Part shown: one piece after another, positions 42,500 through 53,113 of the stretch
Numbering within the stretch: position 1 is the first letter of the stretch
How the letters are laid out: every line of letters starts with the position of its first letter
Assembly: GCA_039566865.1 (NCBI GenBank)
Contig: CM076947.1
Coordinates: 2,549,501 to 2,613,500, forward strand
Length of the DNA: 64,000 nt
Reading direction: 5' to 3'
From: Aurelia coerulea
Lineage: Eukaryota > Cnidaria > Scyphozoa > Semaeostomeae > Ulmaridae
Notes under the pieces: generated by a model
What the model was told of the DNA's origin: nothing
Databases searched by the model: none
What the model saw: only the letters and a program-made list of their open reading frames with translations
Position numbers and translations under genes: made by a program

Positions 42500-43315
42500 T
42501 TACCAATAACTGGCGCACAGCACATCCCTTTTTGATTGACACGCATCTGAAAAATGAAAATGTTATACGTTGAATACTTACCCTGTATAGATATTATAAA
42601 ATGAAACGAATTAATGATTCGATAGTGGAGTACCCCCCCCCCCCCCCCAGCAGGGGTATCACTCTCATTAAAGGATCCTGTTCCGTTGTTCCCTTCATCC
42701 AATTCCCCTCTCTCTCTCTTTAATTTCTCCCGGGCCTTTGTTATTCGTTTGACTGCATTTAAAAGTAAGAGGCCATCTTTTAAACACAGTTCCCTAGCCG
42801 CATCGTTCATTTGTTGTTCATAGTTATTAAGAACTCTGCGCGACGGATCAAACACTCGCCAATCTTTATAAAAATCCCAACCTGTTCAACGCGTACTGAA
42901 CCTCGGCCAAGACTTCTACAACTGCTACCACATCATGCGCATTGAGAAAACGTAAAGTTGTCCCTGCTGGCAAACTTGCAAAAAGATCATTGTCGTATAA
43001 ATCGACCCATAGCCCATCAGGCATCCTCAACATGATCGATTTAAATCTGTCGTAGAAGCTTCTCACTGCAAGAAGATATTTATTCTATTTCATCTTTTAA
43101 GAAATGGTCTGCTCAGAAATGCAAATTCTAAACATTTGATTCAAAATTTTATAAGAGTGTTTATTCAAATTTCAATCAAGATTATACATACAGGCTTTTC
43201 TATTCAAGTCTACCAGAAGCTCTCTGAAGTTTGTGCCGCAAACTACAACCTGCCAATGTTCCTTCCCTTCGTGGCCCTTGAAGTCTAGCCGGAGGTTTTT
43301 TCCTCACTTGTTTGC
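42500..43315 (-). CDS. Unrecognised spliced gene, 3' exons
   Basis: Three consecutive phase-1 exons on the minus strand. 43315-43250 (AATGTAG|GC...GGCAG|GTTGTA) is basic: KQVRKKPPARLQGPRREGTL. 43065-42582 (TTCTTGCAG|TG...ACAGG|GTAAGT) encodes RSFYDRFKSIMLRMPDGLWV, LYDNDLFASLPAGTTLRFLN, and, after a one-base frameshift near 42890, WDFYKDWRVFDPSRRVLNNY..., ending in a 17-G homopolymer read as Gly. 42546-42500 (TTTTTCAG|AT) ends DACQSKRDVLCASYW and a stop. Splice phases agree throughout. The family is unknown to me. The frameshift and homopolymer suggest decay or sequencing error. The first junction uses a weak donor; without splicing, that exon reads to a stop at about 43208. Confidence 0.4.
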
Positions 43316-44673
43316 CTACATTAAAAAATAAAGATGACACTGTTATATTCTATTCACATCTTATCTAGGATTCCTATGATCTGAAACTAGTTTTAGGAAT
43401 CTTAGAAGTTATGCATATCGAAACAGTGCTTTGTCCTTTCTCTTGATGTGACCCACACCTCGTGATTCCTTCAGCCTAGCATTACAGAGAGTCGATCACC
43501 CTACCGTCGAGTCTTCCCTTCCATTATATGATACAAGAAGAATGGAGATTTTACATGGAATTAGCATCAACATGAAGATCACAAACAAATTTGTAAATGC
43601 AAATAAATACTTAAAAATTTTCGCTTGTTGTTGCCATCCTTTCCATGGTCCCTCGTGGAATGAATGATTTTCAAGACGATTTTTAATTTCTCAGGTTATT
43701 TTCTTCGTTAGAAACAATTTCAAATATAGCTCATGTTTTTTCAGGAAACCAGGCTGAGATATCTGCCATTAAGAATTTTACACAAGTACAGTAGTTCATT
43801 AAAAAGTTATTGATAACATGCTTGTAACATCATTGAAAAAAATATTTGTGTTGCGTGTAGTAAAGGGCTTGATAACGGGCTATGCTCGAAGCGTCTTGCT
43901 TAATTCAATTCGCATCAAAGTGCTTATATTTTACTTGATTTACTTCTAACATCATTGCATGTTGATAGATCTCCAATATTTGAAAATATGATAGGTTGCA
44001 GTACCCTTTCCACTTTGGAATGCGAGGAAGGTTGAAATCGTTAGGTTTTGTTGCATTGTAAAAAGAGATGAGTAAATCTGAAGAGGTAGAAGTCTAGATC
44101 TTGCAATGGGCTGTCAATGTGTTAATGTGTGGAGGAGTTTGTGTGGCCAGGTTCACTCCAAAAGTAAAGTCCAAAATAGTTCAGCAAGATAACACCGATT
44201 GGAAACTTAAATCAACTAATGTCTCATCTTCAATGTATTGTATCCTCATTCTGACTTGCTTTTATTTCATTTCAAGTGAACGTTTTGCTTTAGAGCTTTC
44301 AAGCTCATTGACTCTTATTTAAAATCATGGTAAAATATTAAAATTTTACATAAGTAAAGTAGTTAGTTTTGAAAAATATTTATAATATGCTTGTAGCATC
44401 ATTCAAAAAAATATTTGTGTTGCGTGTAGTAAAGGGCTTGATAACGGGCTATGCTCGAAGCGTCTTGCTTAATTCAATTCGCATCAAATTGCTTATATTT
44501 TACTTTATTTACTTCTAACATCATTGCCTGTTGATAGATCTCCAATATTTAAAAATATGATGGGTTGCAGTACCCTTTCCACTTTGGAATGCGAGGAAGG
44601 TTGAAATCGTTAGGTTTTGTTGCATTGTAAAACCAGATGAGTAAATCTGAAGAGGTAGAAGTCTAGATCTTAC

Positions 44674-44724
44674 AATGGGCTGTCGATGTGTTGATGTGTG
44701 CAGGAGTTTGTGTGGCCAGGTTCA
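44674..44724 (-). CDS. Small symmetric exon of the unrecognised gene
   Basis: 51-nt phase 1-1 exon on the minus strand between TTTTCTTTTGCAG and ATT|GTAAGATC, reading NLATQTPAHINTSTAH. It is in phase with the exon at 43315. A duplicate exists 569 bp downstream (44155-44105), where the donor has become GC (ATT|GCAAG), a rare but usable donor class or a sign of decay. Confidence 0.35.
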
Positions 44725-44759
44725 CTGCAAAAGAAAAGTCCAAAATAGTTCAGCAAATT

Positions 44760-45016
44760 CGTCATGGATGACTTTGTTGCTTTGTTGATGTACTTTGTTG
44801 TGTTAGATGTCAATGGGTTGGATGTTGATGGGTTAGATGTCGATGGGTTGGATGTCGATGGGTTGGATGTCGATGGGTTGGATGTCAATGGGTTGGATGT
44901 TGATGGGTTGGATGTCGATGGGTTGGATGTCGCTGGGTTGGATGTTGATGGGTTGGATGATGGGTTAGATGTTGCTGGGTTGGGCAAAGATGACAGCGTT
45001 GCATCTGGGATCACCA
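44760..45016 (-). CDS. Repeat-coding exon, (S-T-S-N-P)n
   Basis: On the minus strand, after GTATTTTCTTTTGCAG, the frame reads VIPDATLSSLPNPATSNP then about eleven pentapeptides of the type STSNP (15-bp unit CCAACCCATCGACAT). Likely a disordered, possibly glycosylated stalk in the unrecognised gene, sharing the phase-1 acceptor of its neighbours. The donor is unclear. The plus strand is also open (GLDVDGLDVD...) but has no splice or start support. Confidence 0.35.
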
Positions 45017-45230
45017 CTGCAAAAGAAAATACCGAAATGTTTCAGCAAGTTGACAGCGATAGAAACTTAAATGAATTGATCTGCCATCTTCAACATGTTG
45101 TATTCTAATTATGATTTACTTTTATTTCACTTCAACTGATCCTTCCGGTTTAGAGCTTTCAAACTAACGGAATCTCAGTTAAAGTCATGATTTTTATAGT
45201 AACATAGATGGTTTTTTACAATGGACAAAC

Positions 45231-47886
45231 TGGTCTAGCCAAGGGTACCATTTTCGTAAAAATTAGTCTAGTTAACGGTGACCTTTTGAAGATGCTCGCG
45301 GCACACCCCTACGCAAAATTTGGCCAAGAACCCCCCCCCCCCCCGTGGGGCGATCTTTGATGAAAACGACGAGCGTAATTCCCCTTTGCTTCCTTCCTGG
45401 CAGTAATGACACTGAGATACACTCGCGTGTATATTGTCCTCTTGGGAGAATGGAATCCCCTTCAATGAGTTATATCTACTAAGGAAAAGATTTTTCATTC
45501 CCCCAGATGATAAGACGCGCTAAAAAGTGCTCAAGCCACTACTACGCCCCCCCCCCCCCCCCAAACCGCCCACTAATACGGTGGGGGACTTCCGTAACCA
45601 TCTATATGATCAAAGGTACCAACAACCCCCCTAAACCAACGCACCCTAAACCGGTCCCTCCCCTACCCATCAAACCACCCCTTTTTAAATTCCCAAAGAA
45701 CAAAGCCCATCAAAGGCCAACATAACCCAGAAGGAAACCAAAAAAAGGCCATGGAAACAGTTTAAAACAGTTGAAGAGTTTAAGGTGATCACTGTGAGAG
45801 ACAAAAGCATTTCTGTAAAAAATAGTTCCTCATCACTCATTACCAGCCCACCATGCCCCCTAACACCGCTTGATCCCGTGCACCATACATCATGTGGAGA
45901 GGAGCAGAATGCTTACTAACAGAGGACGACTAAGGAAAATATAGCACCGAGAGGCTGCAAATGACAAAGCTGCATTGGCTGAATTATCTACTCTTTGTAG
46001 AATCATGATAATGCACCTAAGCAAATGCACCCGATGATGGACTCCATATTTTCTGAAATCATCTTACGAATGAAACCTGTGTGTTGCTGAAGTAAGGAAG
46101 GAAGGAAGCTTCGATAATAACGACTGCATATGTAATGCTGAATGTGTGTAAATGCAAGAAGGTAAATTTTACAAATAAAATGAATTGTGCATAATTGAAT
46201 TAAACTATTTTGAAATATATTGGTTGTGAATAATTGTGTGAATATTTACAATGATAGATGATTACGCTGAAGATGGTGGCGAGGAGAGTGTTTACCAAGA
46301 TGCATTGCGTTCTATAATTGAGTTCTAGTAGAATCGTTAAGGACTCGTGATTAGAACGCAATGCATCTTTGGTAAAAAATTCCTCGCTACAATCTTCAAC
46401 GCAATCGTCTATTGTTTAATGCGAATTAATAATATTCATTTAACTACCTATAACCTACTAATATGACATGGCAACTCTAAATACAGGAAATTTTTCTAGG
46501 ATAAGATCAATCAGATAGTGAATGAATTGCAACGATTAGCAGTCCTTGTCAATTGGCTTAAACATGGTGGAAGTTAAAAGCGTGTAATCTGGCAACATGT
46601 TGTTCCATGATATCAAAGTGTAACATATACTCATTTCATCTGCCATATCAAGACAATCTTCACGACGAATCTAATGCGCTACATGGGCGCGCTAGAATCG
46701 TTGGGCAACCCTTAATTCTGTTTGTCCCCGTGTCAAGATCATATCGTTGGGGAATACATTTGGCTTTTTACCCCCCCCCCCAGAATGTAGCAGCGTTTAG
46801 CATAAGCCCAATAATAGTTGCATAAATATAATCAGGTCCTAAGCAGAGTATGTTCCAACAAATCTACTGCACCACTTGTGTGCGATAGAATTGTCAGAGA
46901 GACCTGAAGTCTACACGCTTAGGTTGTTTTTCAATCCCCCCCCCACGATAAGAAAAGTCAAATAGATCTTTCCCTCCACCATGCATAATACAGCTGATTT
47001 TTCGTCATTGCTGACTTCCACAATCGGAGCAATTCATTAATTTACAATATTTACGGCAGTTTTGTATACGCCAGATATCATTTAACATCAATCACGTATC
47101 AATTACATGAACGTTTTCATATATCAAAATCATCAACGATTCTAGGATTCTAAGGTTTGGGAATAATATATATTACCAAACGAGAAATAACAAAATGGCT
47201 TAAAGTCTACAATCATCATAGTAGACTTCGATTATTGGGATGGTTTTGGTGTTGTTGCCAATTATAAAGCAACGGTCTATAGACGGCAGACTGAAATCGT
47301 CAAGGCAGCGACAAAATGTGGAGCACATAATCAGGAGGGGTATATGTGTAAAAATAAAATTCAACTGGCGATAGGGCGAGGTTTTAAAGTACAATAGAAG
47401 GCAGCAAATCTATTTTAAATTGTTGGGGAGCAGACACAAAAATGCATTATAAATGACTGGGGAGAGCAAGGAAACTAATCACGCATGGGAACAAATTTAT
47501 CTATAAACATGGTGAAGGCAGGTTATTCACGTTGAATGGGAGAAGAAGACACGGGACGCCTTTTTGCTATTTTCAAATTTCAGGACGTTTTCTTTTGTAT
47601 AGAGACAAGACAGCAAGGGGGGATTTTAATGTTGTTATGATAGTTAGTAAGAGGCAGCAAGACGGGAGAAAAGCTTTATTATTGCAGTAGTCGATTTAGG
47701 ATGAATGCAACAGCTTCTCGCAGCAGTATTTTGCAAAGGGAAAATATTCTTTCCAAAAAGGAACGTTGTTTTTTGTTAAGCAATAATATTAGAGCTGCCA
47801 GTTTAGCACTGCAAGAGATCAATGAAAATATGTTGGTAATTGAAAAGGGGTTATTTCCAGTTCTCTTATATTTACACAACCACCAT
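45231..47886. other. Mostly gene-free interval with short repeats
   Basis: No gene supported. It contains a dispersed repeat (45370-45530, similar to 3010-3130), several C/G homopolymer runs (near 45330, 45550, 46770, 46940) and a hairpin element (46249-46414). Confidence 0.5.
46249..46414. mobile_element. Hairpin MITE or inverted repeat
   Basis: Arms of about 62 bp (46249-46313 and 46353-46414) are inverted copies sharing ACCAAGATGCATTGCGTTCT and GCGAGGA, with a loop of about 39 bp. The stem has a few mismatches. Size fits a small palindromic MITE; a transcript would fold like a long miRNA precursor. Confidence 0.6.
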
Positions 47887-48883
47887 CTATGCATCCATCT
47901 CTCGCAGGACCTCCAAAACTGTTCTGAAGGCCCTCTTGGAGGAGCCGACCTCAGACGAATAATGAGGGCTGGCAGCCCTCTTCTCTCCTCTCCTACTGCC
48001 CCTTTCCTCTCTATATCTACTCTCATACCTATACGAATCCCTGTCCCTGTCCCTTCTGTCCCATCTTTCTTCTCTCATCTCGTCCCGCTTGTCCTTTCTC
48101 CTCCTCTCACGCCTGTCTCCACCAAGAACTATCCTCAATTTGTCATGTTCACTGTGAATAAAATATTAACTGTTATATAGTTGCTCTCAGCCATAAAATG
48201 TGATGTAATATGAAAGGGAATCTCTCATGTGTTTCATCGAGTGAAGGCGATGTTGATGAGCATCCTCTCATTCTATACGTGCTACTTTTTCGCAGCAAAC
48301 ATATCTGTTTTAATGTTATAATGTTGTAAGTCTCCAACTATTACAAATTAGCAAAATGGTTTTTGGTTTACAAAATCAATAAGGTGAAAAGACAGATTGG
48401 TGAGTCACGGATGCAGGAAACTGTTCCCTTTAGGAAAGATCAGTACAACTTAAAACGGATGCATGATGCACTTACCAGGATTTTCAGAATAATCATAAAA
48501 GTTCTAACCTTGGTCTCTCCAATCTTTCTCTTGTGTCCACATCACCCAAGTGAAACTCCCTGTGCTGCTGGACAGAGAGTTTCTTTGCTGCTTTATATTT
48601 AAAAAAGGTGACGCCTTTATCGTTTGGCCAGTAAATTTTCTGTGGAAAGAAATCAATGACAAATTGAAACAGCGTGCACACAAACATTTCGTTCACATAC
48701 AGTAGAAGGTTTGGAATAGAATAAGAAGGCGCCGCTTTGAGAATAGTAATATGAATAGGAGGAACTATTATCAACAAGTAAGTTTGTTCAAGTTTCATAA
48801 GGCATAAATAGATTAAGTCAACTCACACCTTTCTCCCCACCAAAGTGTACTTCCACCATCTTACCACCTGCTCCAGCTGCCAT
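47887..48883 (-). CDS. Three-exon gene for a basic RD/RE-rich protein
   Basis: Minus-strand exons 48883-48827 (ATG start, donor AAAGGT|GTGAGT), 48639-48509 (acceptor GATTTCTTTCCACAG, donor CCAAG|GTTAGA) and 48151-47887 (acceptor TTATTCACAG, stop TAG). All phases agree and the lengths sum to 453 nt, 150 residues. The N-terminus is MAAGAGGKMVEVHFGGEKGK then IYWPNDKGVTFFKYKAAKKL; the C-terminal half is DRRERRRKDKRDEMREERWD-type, strongly basic and acidic by turns, like RS/RD regions of nuclear RNA-associated proteins. It ends ...FRTVLEVLREMDA. I do not recognise a family; nuclear localisation is only a compositional guess. The plus strand is also open here (47701-48180), but it lacks splice or start support. 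Confidence 0.45.
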
Positions 48884-49234
48884 AGTTCTACGATGAATAA
48901 TATTCTATATAAATATATATCTCATGGAAGGTAAAGAAATAGATTGCTACGTAGTAGGCACAGGTTGTTTTTTCTGCATTTCTGATAAGCATATTCTTCA
49001 CATACAATTAAGCCCCGTTAAATGTCTCAACATTGCACTGAACATCGCTCTACATTTGTAGAGCGATGTTGAGTGGTGTTGAGTGGGGGTGTTAAAACGC
49101 TCTCAACAATTTGACTGAACATTTGTTGAGCGAAGCAACTGCTCACTTTCGGAGACCCAAGACGAGGCAAACCACTATTTGGGTACAATCGTTTTGGCAC
49201 CATATACAGTAGTTTGTGTTAGTTTGTGTTCAAA

Positions 49235-49381
49235 ATGGCGGTAGTATCTGTAACTCAAAAGCGAAAAGTCCTTGCAGCCTGGACGGTCCTGTCCGCGGTC
49301 CTGCCCTTCTTCTTCAGATTGCTTTCCGTCTTTATTGCTTTACATTGTCTACACTCTAACATCGAAAATAGACTGGCCTAG
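49235..49381 (+). CDS. Possible first exon of the plus-strand element gene
   Basis: 48 codons starting in a good context (TTCAAAATGGCGG): MAVVSVTQKRKVLAAWTVLS, then a hydrophobic stretch AVLPFFFRLLSVFIALHCL, to a TAG. Too short to judge. It may be a first exon whose donor I could not place, or chance. It lies where the RecQ start lies relative to the opposite end, so both genes would diverge inward from the element's ends. Confidence 0.2.
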   Translation: MAVVSVTQKRKVLAAWTVLSAVLPFFFRLLSVFIALHCLHSNIENRLA

Positions 49382-49558
49382 AATATATAACTTTCCTGAT
49401 ATCATATTTTTGAAAATATTATATCCACAGGACATCCTTTCCCAGATCTTTAACACACTGTAAAAACCCCTCCAAAAGAGATGTAAACAAAAGTATTTTG
49501 CTGTTTTTAACAGATGATCCTTATCTTATTTTTCATATTTGTTATACAATACAATACA

Positions 49559-49795
49559 TAGGGTCTGCTGGGGTAAAATGGGTAGGCTAGGGGTAAAATG
49601 AGCAGTGTTGATTGCTGGAAAAGAGTAGACCCTGAACTGATAAATCAACATTCACTATCTCGCGGAAAGTACTGTAATTCGAGCAGCTCTAGCTAAACAA
49701 AAACTCTGAATAAATATTTTCACAAAATTTATCTAAATGTTTCACCCTACCCACGTTACCCAAACTTACCCATTTCGCCACAGTAGTAGACCCTA
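49559..49795. mobile_element. Small TA-flanked MITE
   Basis: 233 bp (49561-49793) with inverted ends GGGTCT..., each leading into GGGGTAAAATGGGTA / GGCGAAATGGGTA, and TA on both sides. A solitary related end occurs at 50588-50615 (CTGGGGTAAAATGGGTAGGC). Confidence 0.5.
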
Positions 49796-50166
49796 CTGTT
49801 GTTGAAACAACTTGGTAACATTACAGGAAAAAGTATGATATTTTGTTCACTGTATCAAATTCAGGTAAATCAAGAGAGCATAAGATATCCAAATGGAACT
49901 TTCAATCCAAATTGATCAAATTGTCAATATACAGTAAGAGGTAAAAGAAGATCAACCCCCCCCCACCCCTAAAGGTCCATCTTATGACATAAGACTGTGC
50001 AAATTATGAAGATTATTCTTTGCATGATTGTCAAAATGATTCAAGACCAAGAAATATTTCCTCTATGCCTTTTTGAAAGGATGGTTAGAAATCTAATCTG
50101 TTTCAGCAATTTTCATTATTTATTTGCAAATATTTCAAGACAATAAAATCATTCACTCTTCCCTAG

Positions 50167-50445
50167 CTTGGATTTGACAATTTCTACAATCCTAAATCAA
50201 CAGCAGACAAGTGTACATTATTTGCCGACAAAGTGTTAATCAATCGCCGCAATTTGTACACAGATGTAAGCAAAAATGTTGATGCAAGCAAGAAATTCTT
50301 TATTCTTGAAATCAAAGCAAGAATTGTGGCAGCATTTCTCGCAGAGCTCTCTGTTACAAATATTGATGAAATATCAAGTGAAAGGGTTCCAAGTTATTTG
50401 AAATCATCTATTGCAACAAACGATGACAATTTTGTTATAGTGTGA
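50167..50445 (+). CDS. Unrecognised terminal exon in the TTAA element
   Basis: After a good acceptor (TTCACTCTTCCCTAG) the plus strand is open for 92 codons to a stop: LGFDNFYNPKSTADKCTLFA, DKVLINRRNLYTDVSKNVDA, ...FFILEIKARIVAAFLAEL..., ending DDNFVIV. The composition is that of a normal globular protein. It may be the last exon of a transposase-type gene. No motif that I can assign. Confidence 0.35.
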   Translation, partial: LGFDNFYNPKSTADKCTLFADKVLINRRNLYTDVSKNVDASKKFFILEIKARIVAAFLAELSVTNIDEISSERVPSYLKSSIATNDDNFVIV

Positions 50446-50908
50446 TAAATACAGTAGGCTGAGACAAGAAAAGATTTTCATGAAACATTTTTCCATACAC
50501 TGACAAACGCTCTTCCCTTTACAGAATATATTGGTCAAACACTCTAGAAGACAACAAATATATACAAAACTGAATTTATTTGGTCCTCTGGGGTAAAATG
50601 GGTAGGCTTGGGGTAAAGTGGGTAATATTCATTGCTAGCAGTCAGTGATCTTCAACTGTCAAAAAAATCAATATTGACAACATCAAGAAGATATTTTCAA
50701 TCGACAATCGGTGTAGCTGGTACAGTTTCATATCTAACATGTTATTTATTCACCTCTTCTCCCTTACCGATTTTAATTTTTAACCTAGGTTTTCCTACAG
50801 TACTCTACCCCTATAAACAAATAAACAATTTGAGAGAGCACTACTGCAAAAGTTTGTCCTTTGTCATAAAGGAGTATACATAGTCATAGAATGAAAAATT
50901 GAGCTAAC

Positions 50909-51438
50909 CACTGAACAATTATGTGTGCTTCGTCAAAAACTACAGCAACGCAGCTTGAAGCAAATGACTCGCTGGTAAGAAGCCTTCGCCATCGATTTGA
51001 CGTGAGTATGGATTCCGGAGAAGTGAACACCAAGCTGTAAATGTCCCCATTCTCGATGTCTGTCAAAATACTCTCTTCTTGTTCAGGGAAGATGGCAGCG
51101 GCAGTGATTCCGATTCTGTTGAGCTTGGTAACCTGATCGAACATAAGAGACTGCAGTGGAGAAATAACCAACACTGTACTTGTGCAGATCGCCAAATCGA
51201 GTATATGGTCGGCAATTACGGGGAGTGCTTGAAATATTAAAGATTTTCCGTATCCAGTAGGAGCACTAAAGTACAAATCCCCTCCTTTGATAAAACTACG
51301 AAGTGCCTTTTCCTGTTCTTGTTTAAGTTCTTTAATTCCTGTGAGATATTTCACGAATTTCAAACCTTCAATAAACCGTTCTTCGTTCCAATTAGACTTG
51401 AGGTCGACCGCAGCAACTAGTTTCGTGTTCTCCGCCAT
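50909..51438 (-). CDS. RecQ-like helicase, first exon only
   Basis: Starts at MAENTKLVAAVDLKSNWNEE (51438); the nominal open frame runs 34 codons further upstream but without support. Helicase motifs: FSAPTGYGKSLIFQALP (Walker A, GYGKS), LVISPLQSLMFDQV (Ia), LVFTSPESIL, and VAVVFDEAHIIVQW (motif II, DEAH). It stops at a splice donor CAGTG|GTTAGC (50909/50908), exactly where RecQ proteins continue toward motif III. The remaining exons (motifs III-VI, RQC) are not found downstream on this strand, so the gene is truncated. RecQ-type helicases (3'-5' DNA unwinding) occur in several invertebrate DNA transposon groups; which one applies is not clear. Confidence 0.7.
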
Positions 51439-51665
51439 TTTGAATCTGACTTTCTGCACACTTGCTTTGCGGCACAAAAATAGAGACCGCGCGGAGGATA
51501 TGATAACAATGCATACAATTGCTTTACTATGAACAACCAATCAGCGCTTTCTCCACGAGCTGGTGGAGACGTCAATGAATCGTAGTTCAAACAAAGGAGT
51601 TATTGTTTTCAACATAATCAAACGGGCGGCAAACAAACTCAAATCGAGGCTCGTACAATGTTTTC

Positions 51666-51717
51666 GCGCTTGTTGCGCAGACTCTACTTTTCCTTTTGTA
51701 GTGTAGAGTCTGCGCGC
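51666..51717. repeat. Short perfect hairpin
   Basis: GCGCAGACTCTAC ... GTAGAGTCTGCGC with a loop of about 16 bp, close to the right end of the TTAA element. Could be a subterminal structural motif. Confidence 0.5.
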
Positions 51718-51894
51718 AGGCTATATAAATGTTGAGTCGACCCACTGAACATTTTTGACTTCTTTCAAACTCCACTCAACATCGCTGAACACCGCACAAC
51801 ATCACTTAACATCACTGAACAGGGTGTAAAAAACGCTCTCAACGTTTGCCCTCTATAAATGTAGAGCGATGTTCAGTGCAATGTTGAGAGTATT

Positions 51895-52787
51895 TTAACC
51901 CTATTCTACATGGGTAAATCAAGCTCCACTGTCTCATTGGGGGGGGGGGGCTCAAAAGGCCCCCCCAGATTTTCTAAGCAACCGCAGTGCCTATGGCAAC
52001 GCAACTTGGTACACATGATTACCAAGCAATTATGATTCTAAAAATAGCATCATATGCTAATTGGTCACATGATCCGTTGCTAGGCAACGCAAAAACAATG
52101 GAAATTTGCTGATTTTGGTTCCCCTCCTAAAAACGTTATATTTTCAACCGAAAATAGTCAATAAATAACTTTAAAGTCATAAATATGATACATATTGATT
52201 GTTCTTAATGAAAACTGTCAAAAATTATATTTTTAGAATCATATTGTTATCACAGCTGTCAATCAAAGTCATGGTTGATACCTAAACAAATTAGTTGTTG
52301 CTTTATTGGCATTTTAAATACGTTTTTAGTAATAGCAACGATATGAAATTGATCTTTGATTGTTAATTTGTCAATTTTGATCATAATACACTAATTATTT
52401 CATATGTTTATCATAAATAGGACATCATAAACAAGTATGACGTCATATATCTTAAATTTTGCTGATGTCAGCAAAATACAAACATTTATATATCAAATGA
52501 AAGTAGACTTGTTGGTACTGATTGGTACCAATTGCATTGAAATCAGATGTGTACGAGAAAAGTTATGCATGTTTTACTGATTTTCTGAGAGACCTGTTGC
52601 CAAATATGGTCATGTTATAGTCACGTGACTAACTATATAACAATGAACTATTGTTAATTTGAAGCAATATTAAATTTGGTTAAAAGTCACCCAAGTTCCA
52701 GTGATTTATCATGCTCAGTTTAAGAGTAATTACAGGAAGTATGGTTGGGGGGGCCTTTTTTGCCCCCCCCATGTAGAATAGGGTTAA
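51895..52787. mobile_element. piggyBac-like MITE (complete, second)
   Basis: 885 bp (51899-52783) with perfect inverted ends CCCTATTCTACATGGG, TTAA on both sides (51895-51898, 52784-52787), and G/C runs inside the ends. Same plan as 24206-24778 but a different terminal sequence, so a sister family. The interior is non-coding and includes TGACGTCAT words as in the other members. Confidence 0.75.
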
Positions 52788-53110
52788 CAGGGCTTTAGAA
52801 TCATTTGGCATGAGGAGCCATTTTAAATCATATCCTAAATGTATCATGCACAACAGTATATCTGACATGGAAAGATTGATGCAACAATGATTGCATCCAC
52901 TCAGCGTCAATCTCTCAGCACTTTCACCAAAAAGTATTCAAGAGCCACTGCTGACATAAGTGCTTTGCGCCTGTTGGAATCCCACAATGCATTGCTCATT
53001 TGAAAACTCATTCTCATTATTAGAATATGGGTTGTTGCAGGTTGTTGTGGGTCATTGTGTAGGTCATTGTGGGTTGTTGTGGGTCATTGTGGGTCATTGT
53101 GGATGGATGT
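52788..53110. other. Coding-like fragment and GGGTCATTGT minisatellite
   Basis: Plus-strand MIASTQRQSLSTFTKKYSRA then TADISALRLLESHNALLI (52889-53002); its core RATADISALR recurs at 56117-56146, so this is a family fragment. From 53030 to 53165 there is an array of GGGTCATTGT/GGATGGATGT words overlapping the 3' end of the OTU gene. Confidence 0.4.
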
Positions 53111-53113
53111 GGG

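Larger units (their letters stand above)
43786..45230. repeat. Tandem duplication, 569-bp period
   Basis: 43786-44337 recurs at 44343-45230 with period 569 (for example TAAAGGGCTTGATAACGGGC at 43861 and 44430). The second copy is expanded by the 15-bp minisatellite exon. Copies differ at several percent of positions by eye, so this is older than the CMC pair. Confidence 0.7.
49018..51898. mobile_element. TTAA-flanked transposon with RecQ-like exon
   Basis: About 2.87 kb (49022-51894) with inverted ends sharing a perfect TCTCAACATTGCACTGAACA then TCGCTCTACATTT. TTAA flanks both sides (49018-49021, 51895-51898); the right TTAA is shared with an adjacent piggyBac-like MITE. CTCAAC/GTTGAG words recur inside the ends. 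It carries a RecQ-like first exon on the minus strand, a terminal exon on the plus strand, and a small MITE (49561-49793). TTAA specificity suggests piggyBac or Kolobok type; no transposase was recognised. Confidence 0.55.

Noticed and set aside
43470..43520. tRNA or tRNA-derived SINE on the minus strand
   Set aside because: GATCGACTC fits a B box, but there is no A box at the right distance and no cloverleaf.
44764..45108. Plus-strand 114-codon GLDVD repeat protein
   Set aside because: Antisense of the STSNP minisatellite exon, which has a good acceptor on the minus strand; the plus strand has none.
47701..48180. Plus-strand 159-codon open frame
   Set aside because: Opposite the RD/RE-rich exon with consensus splice sites; composition (Ser/Pro/Leu) is what the antisense of Arg/Glu-rich coding gives.
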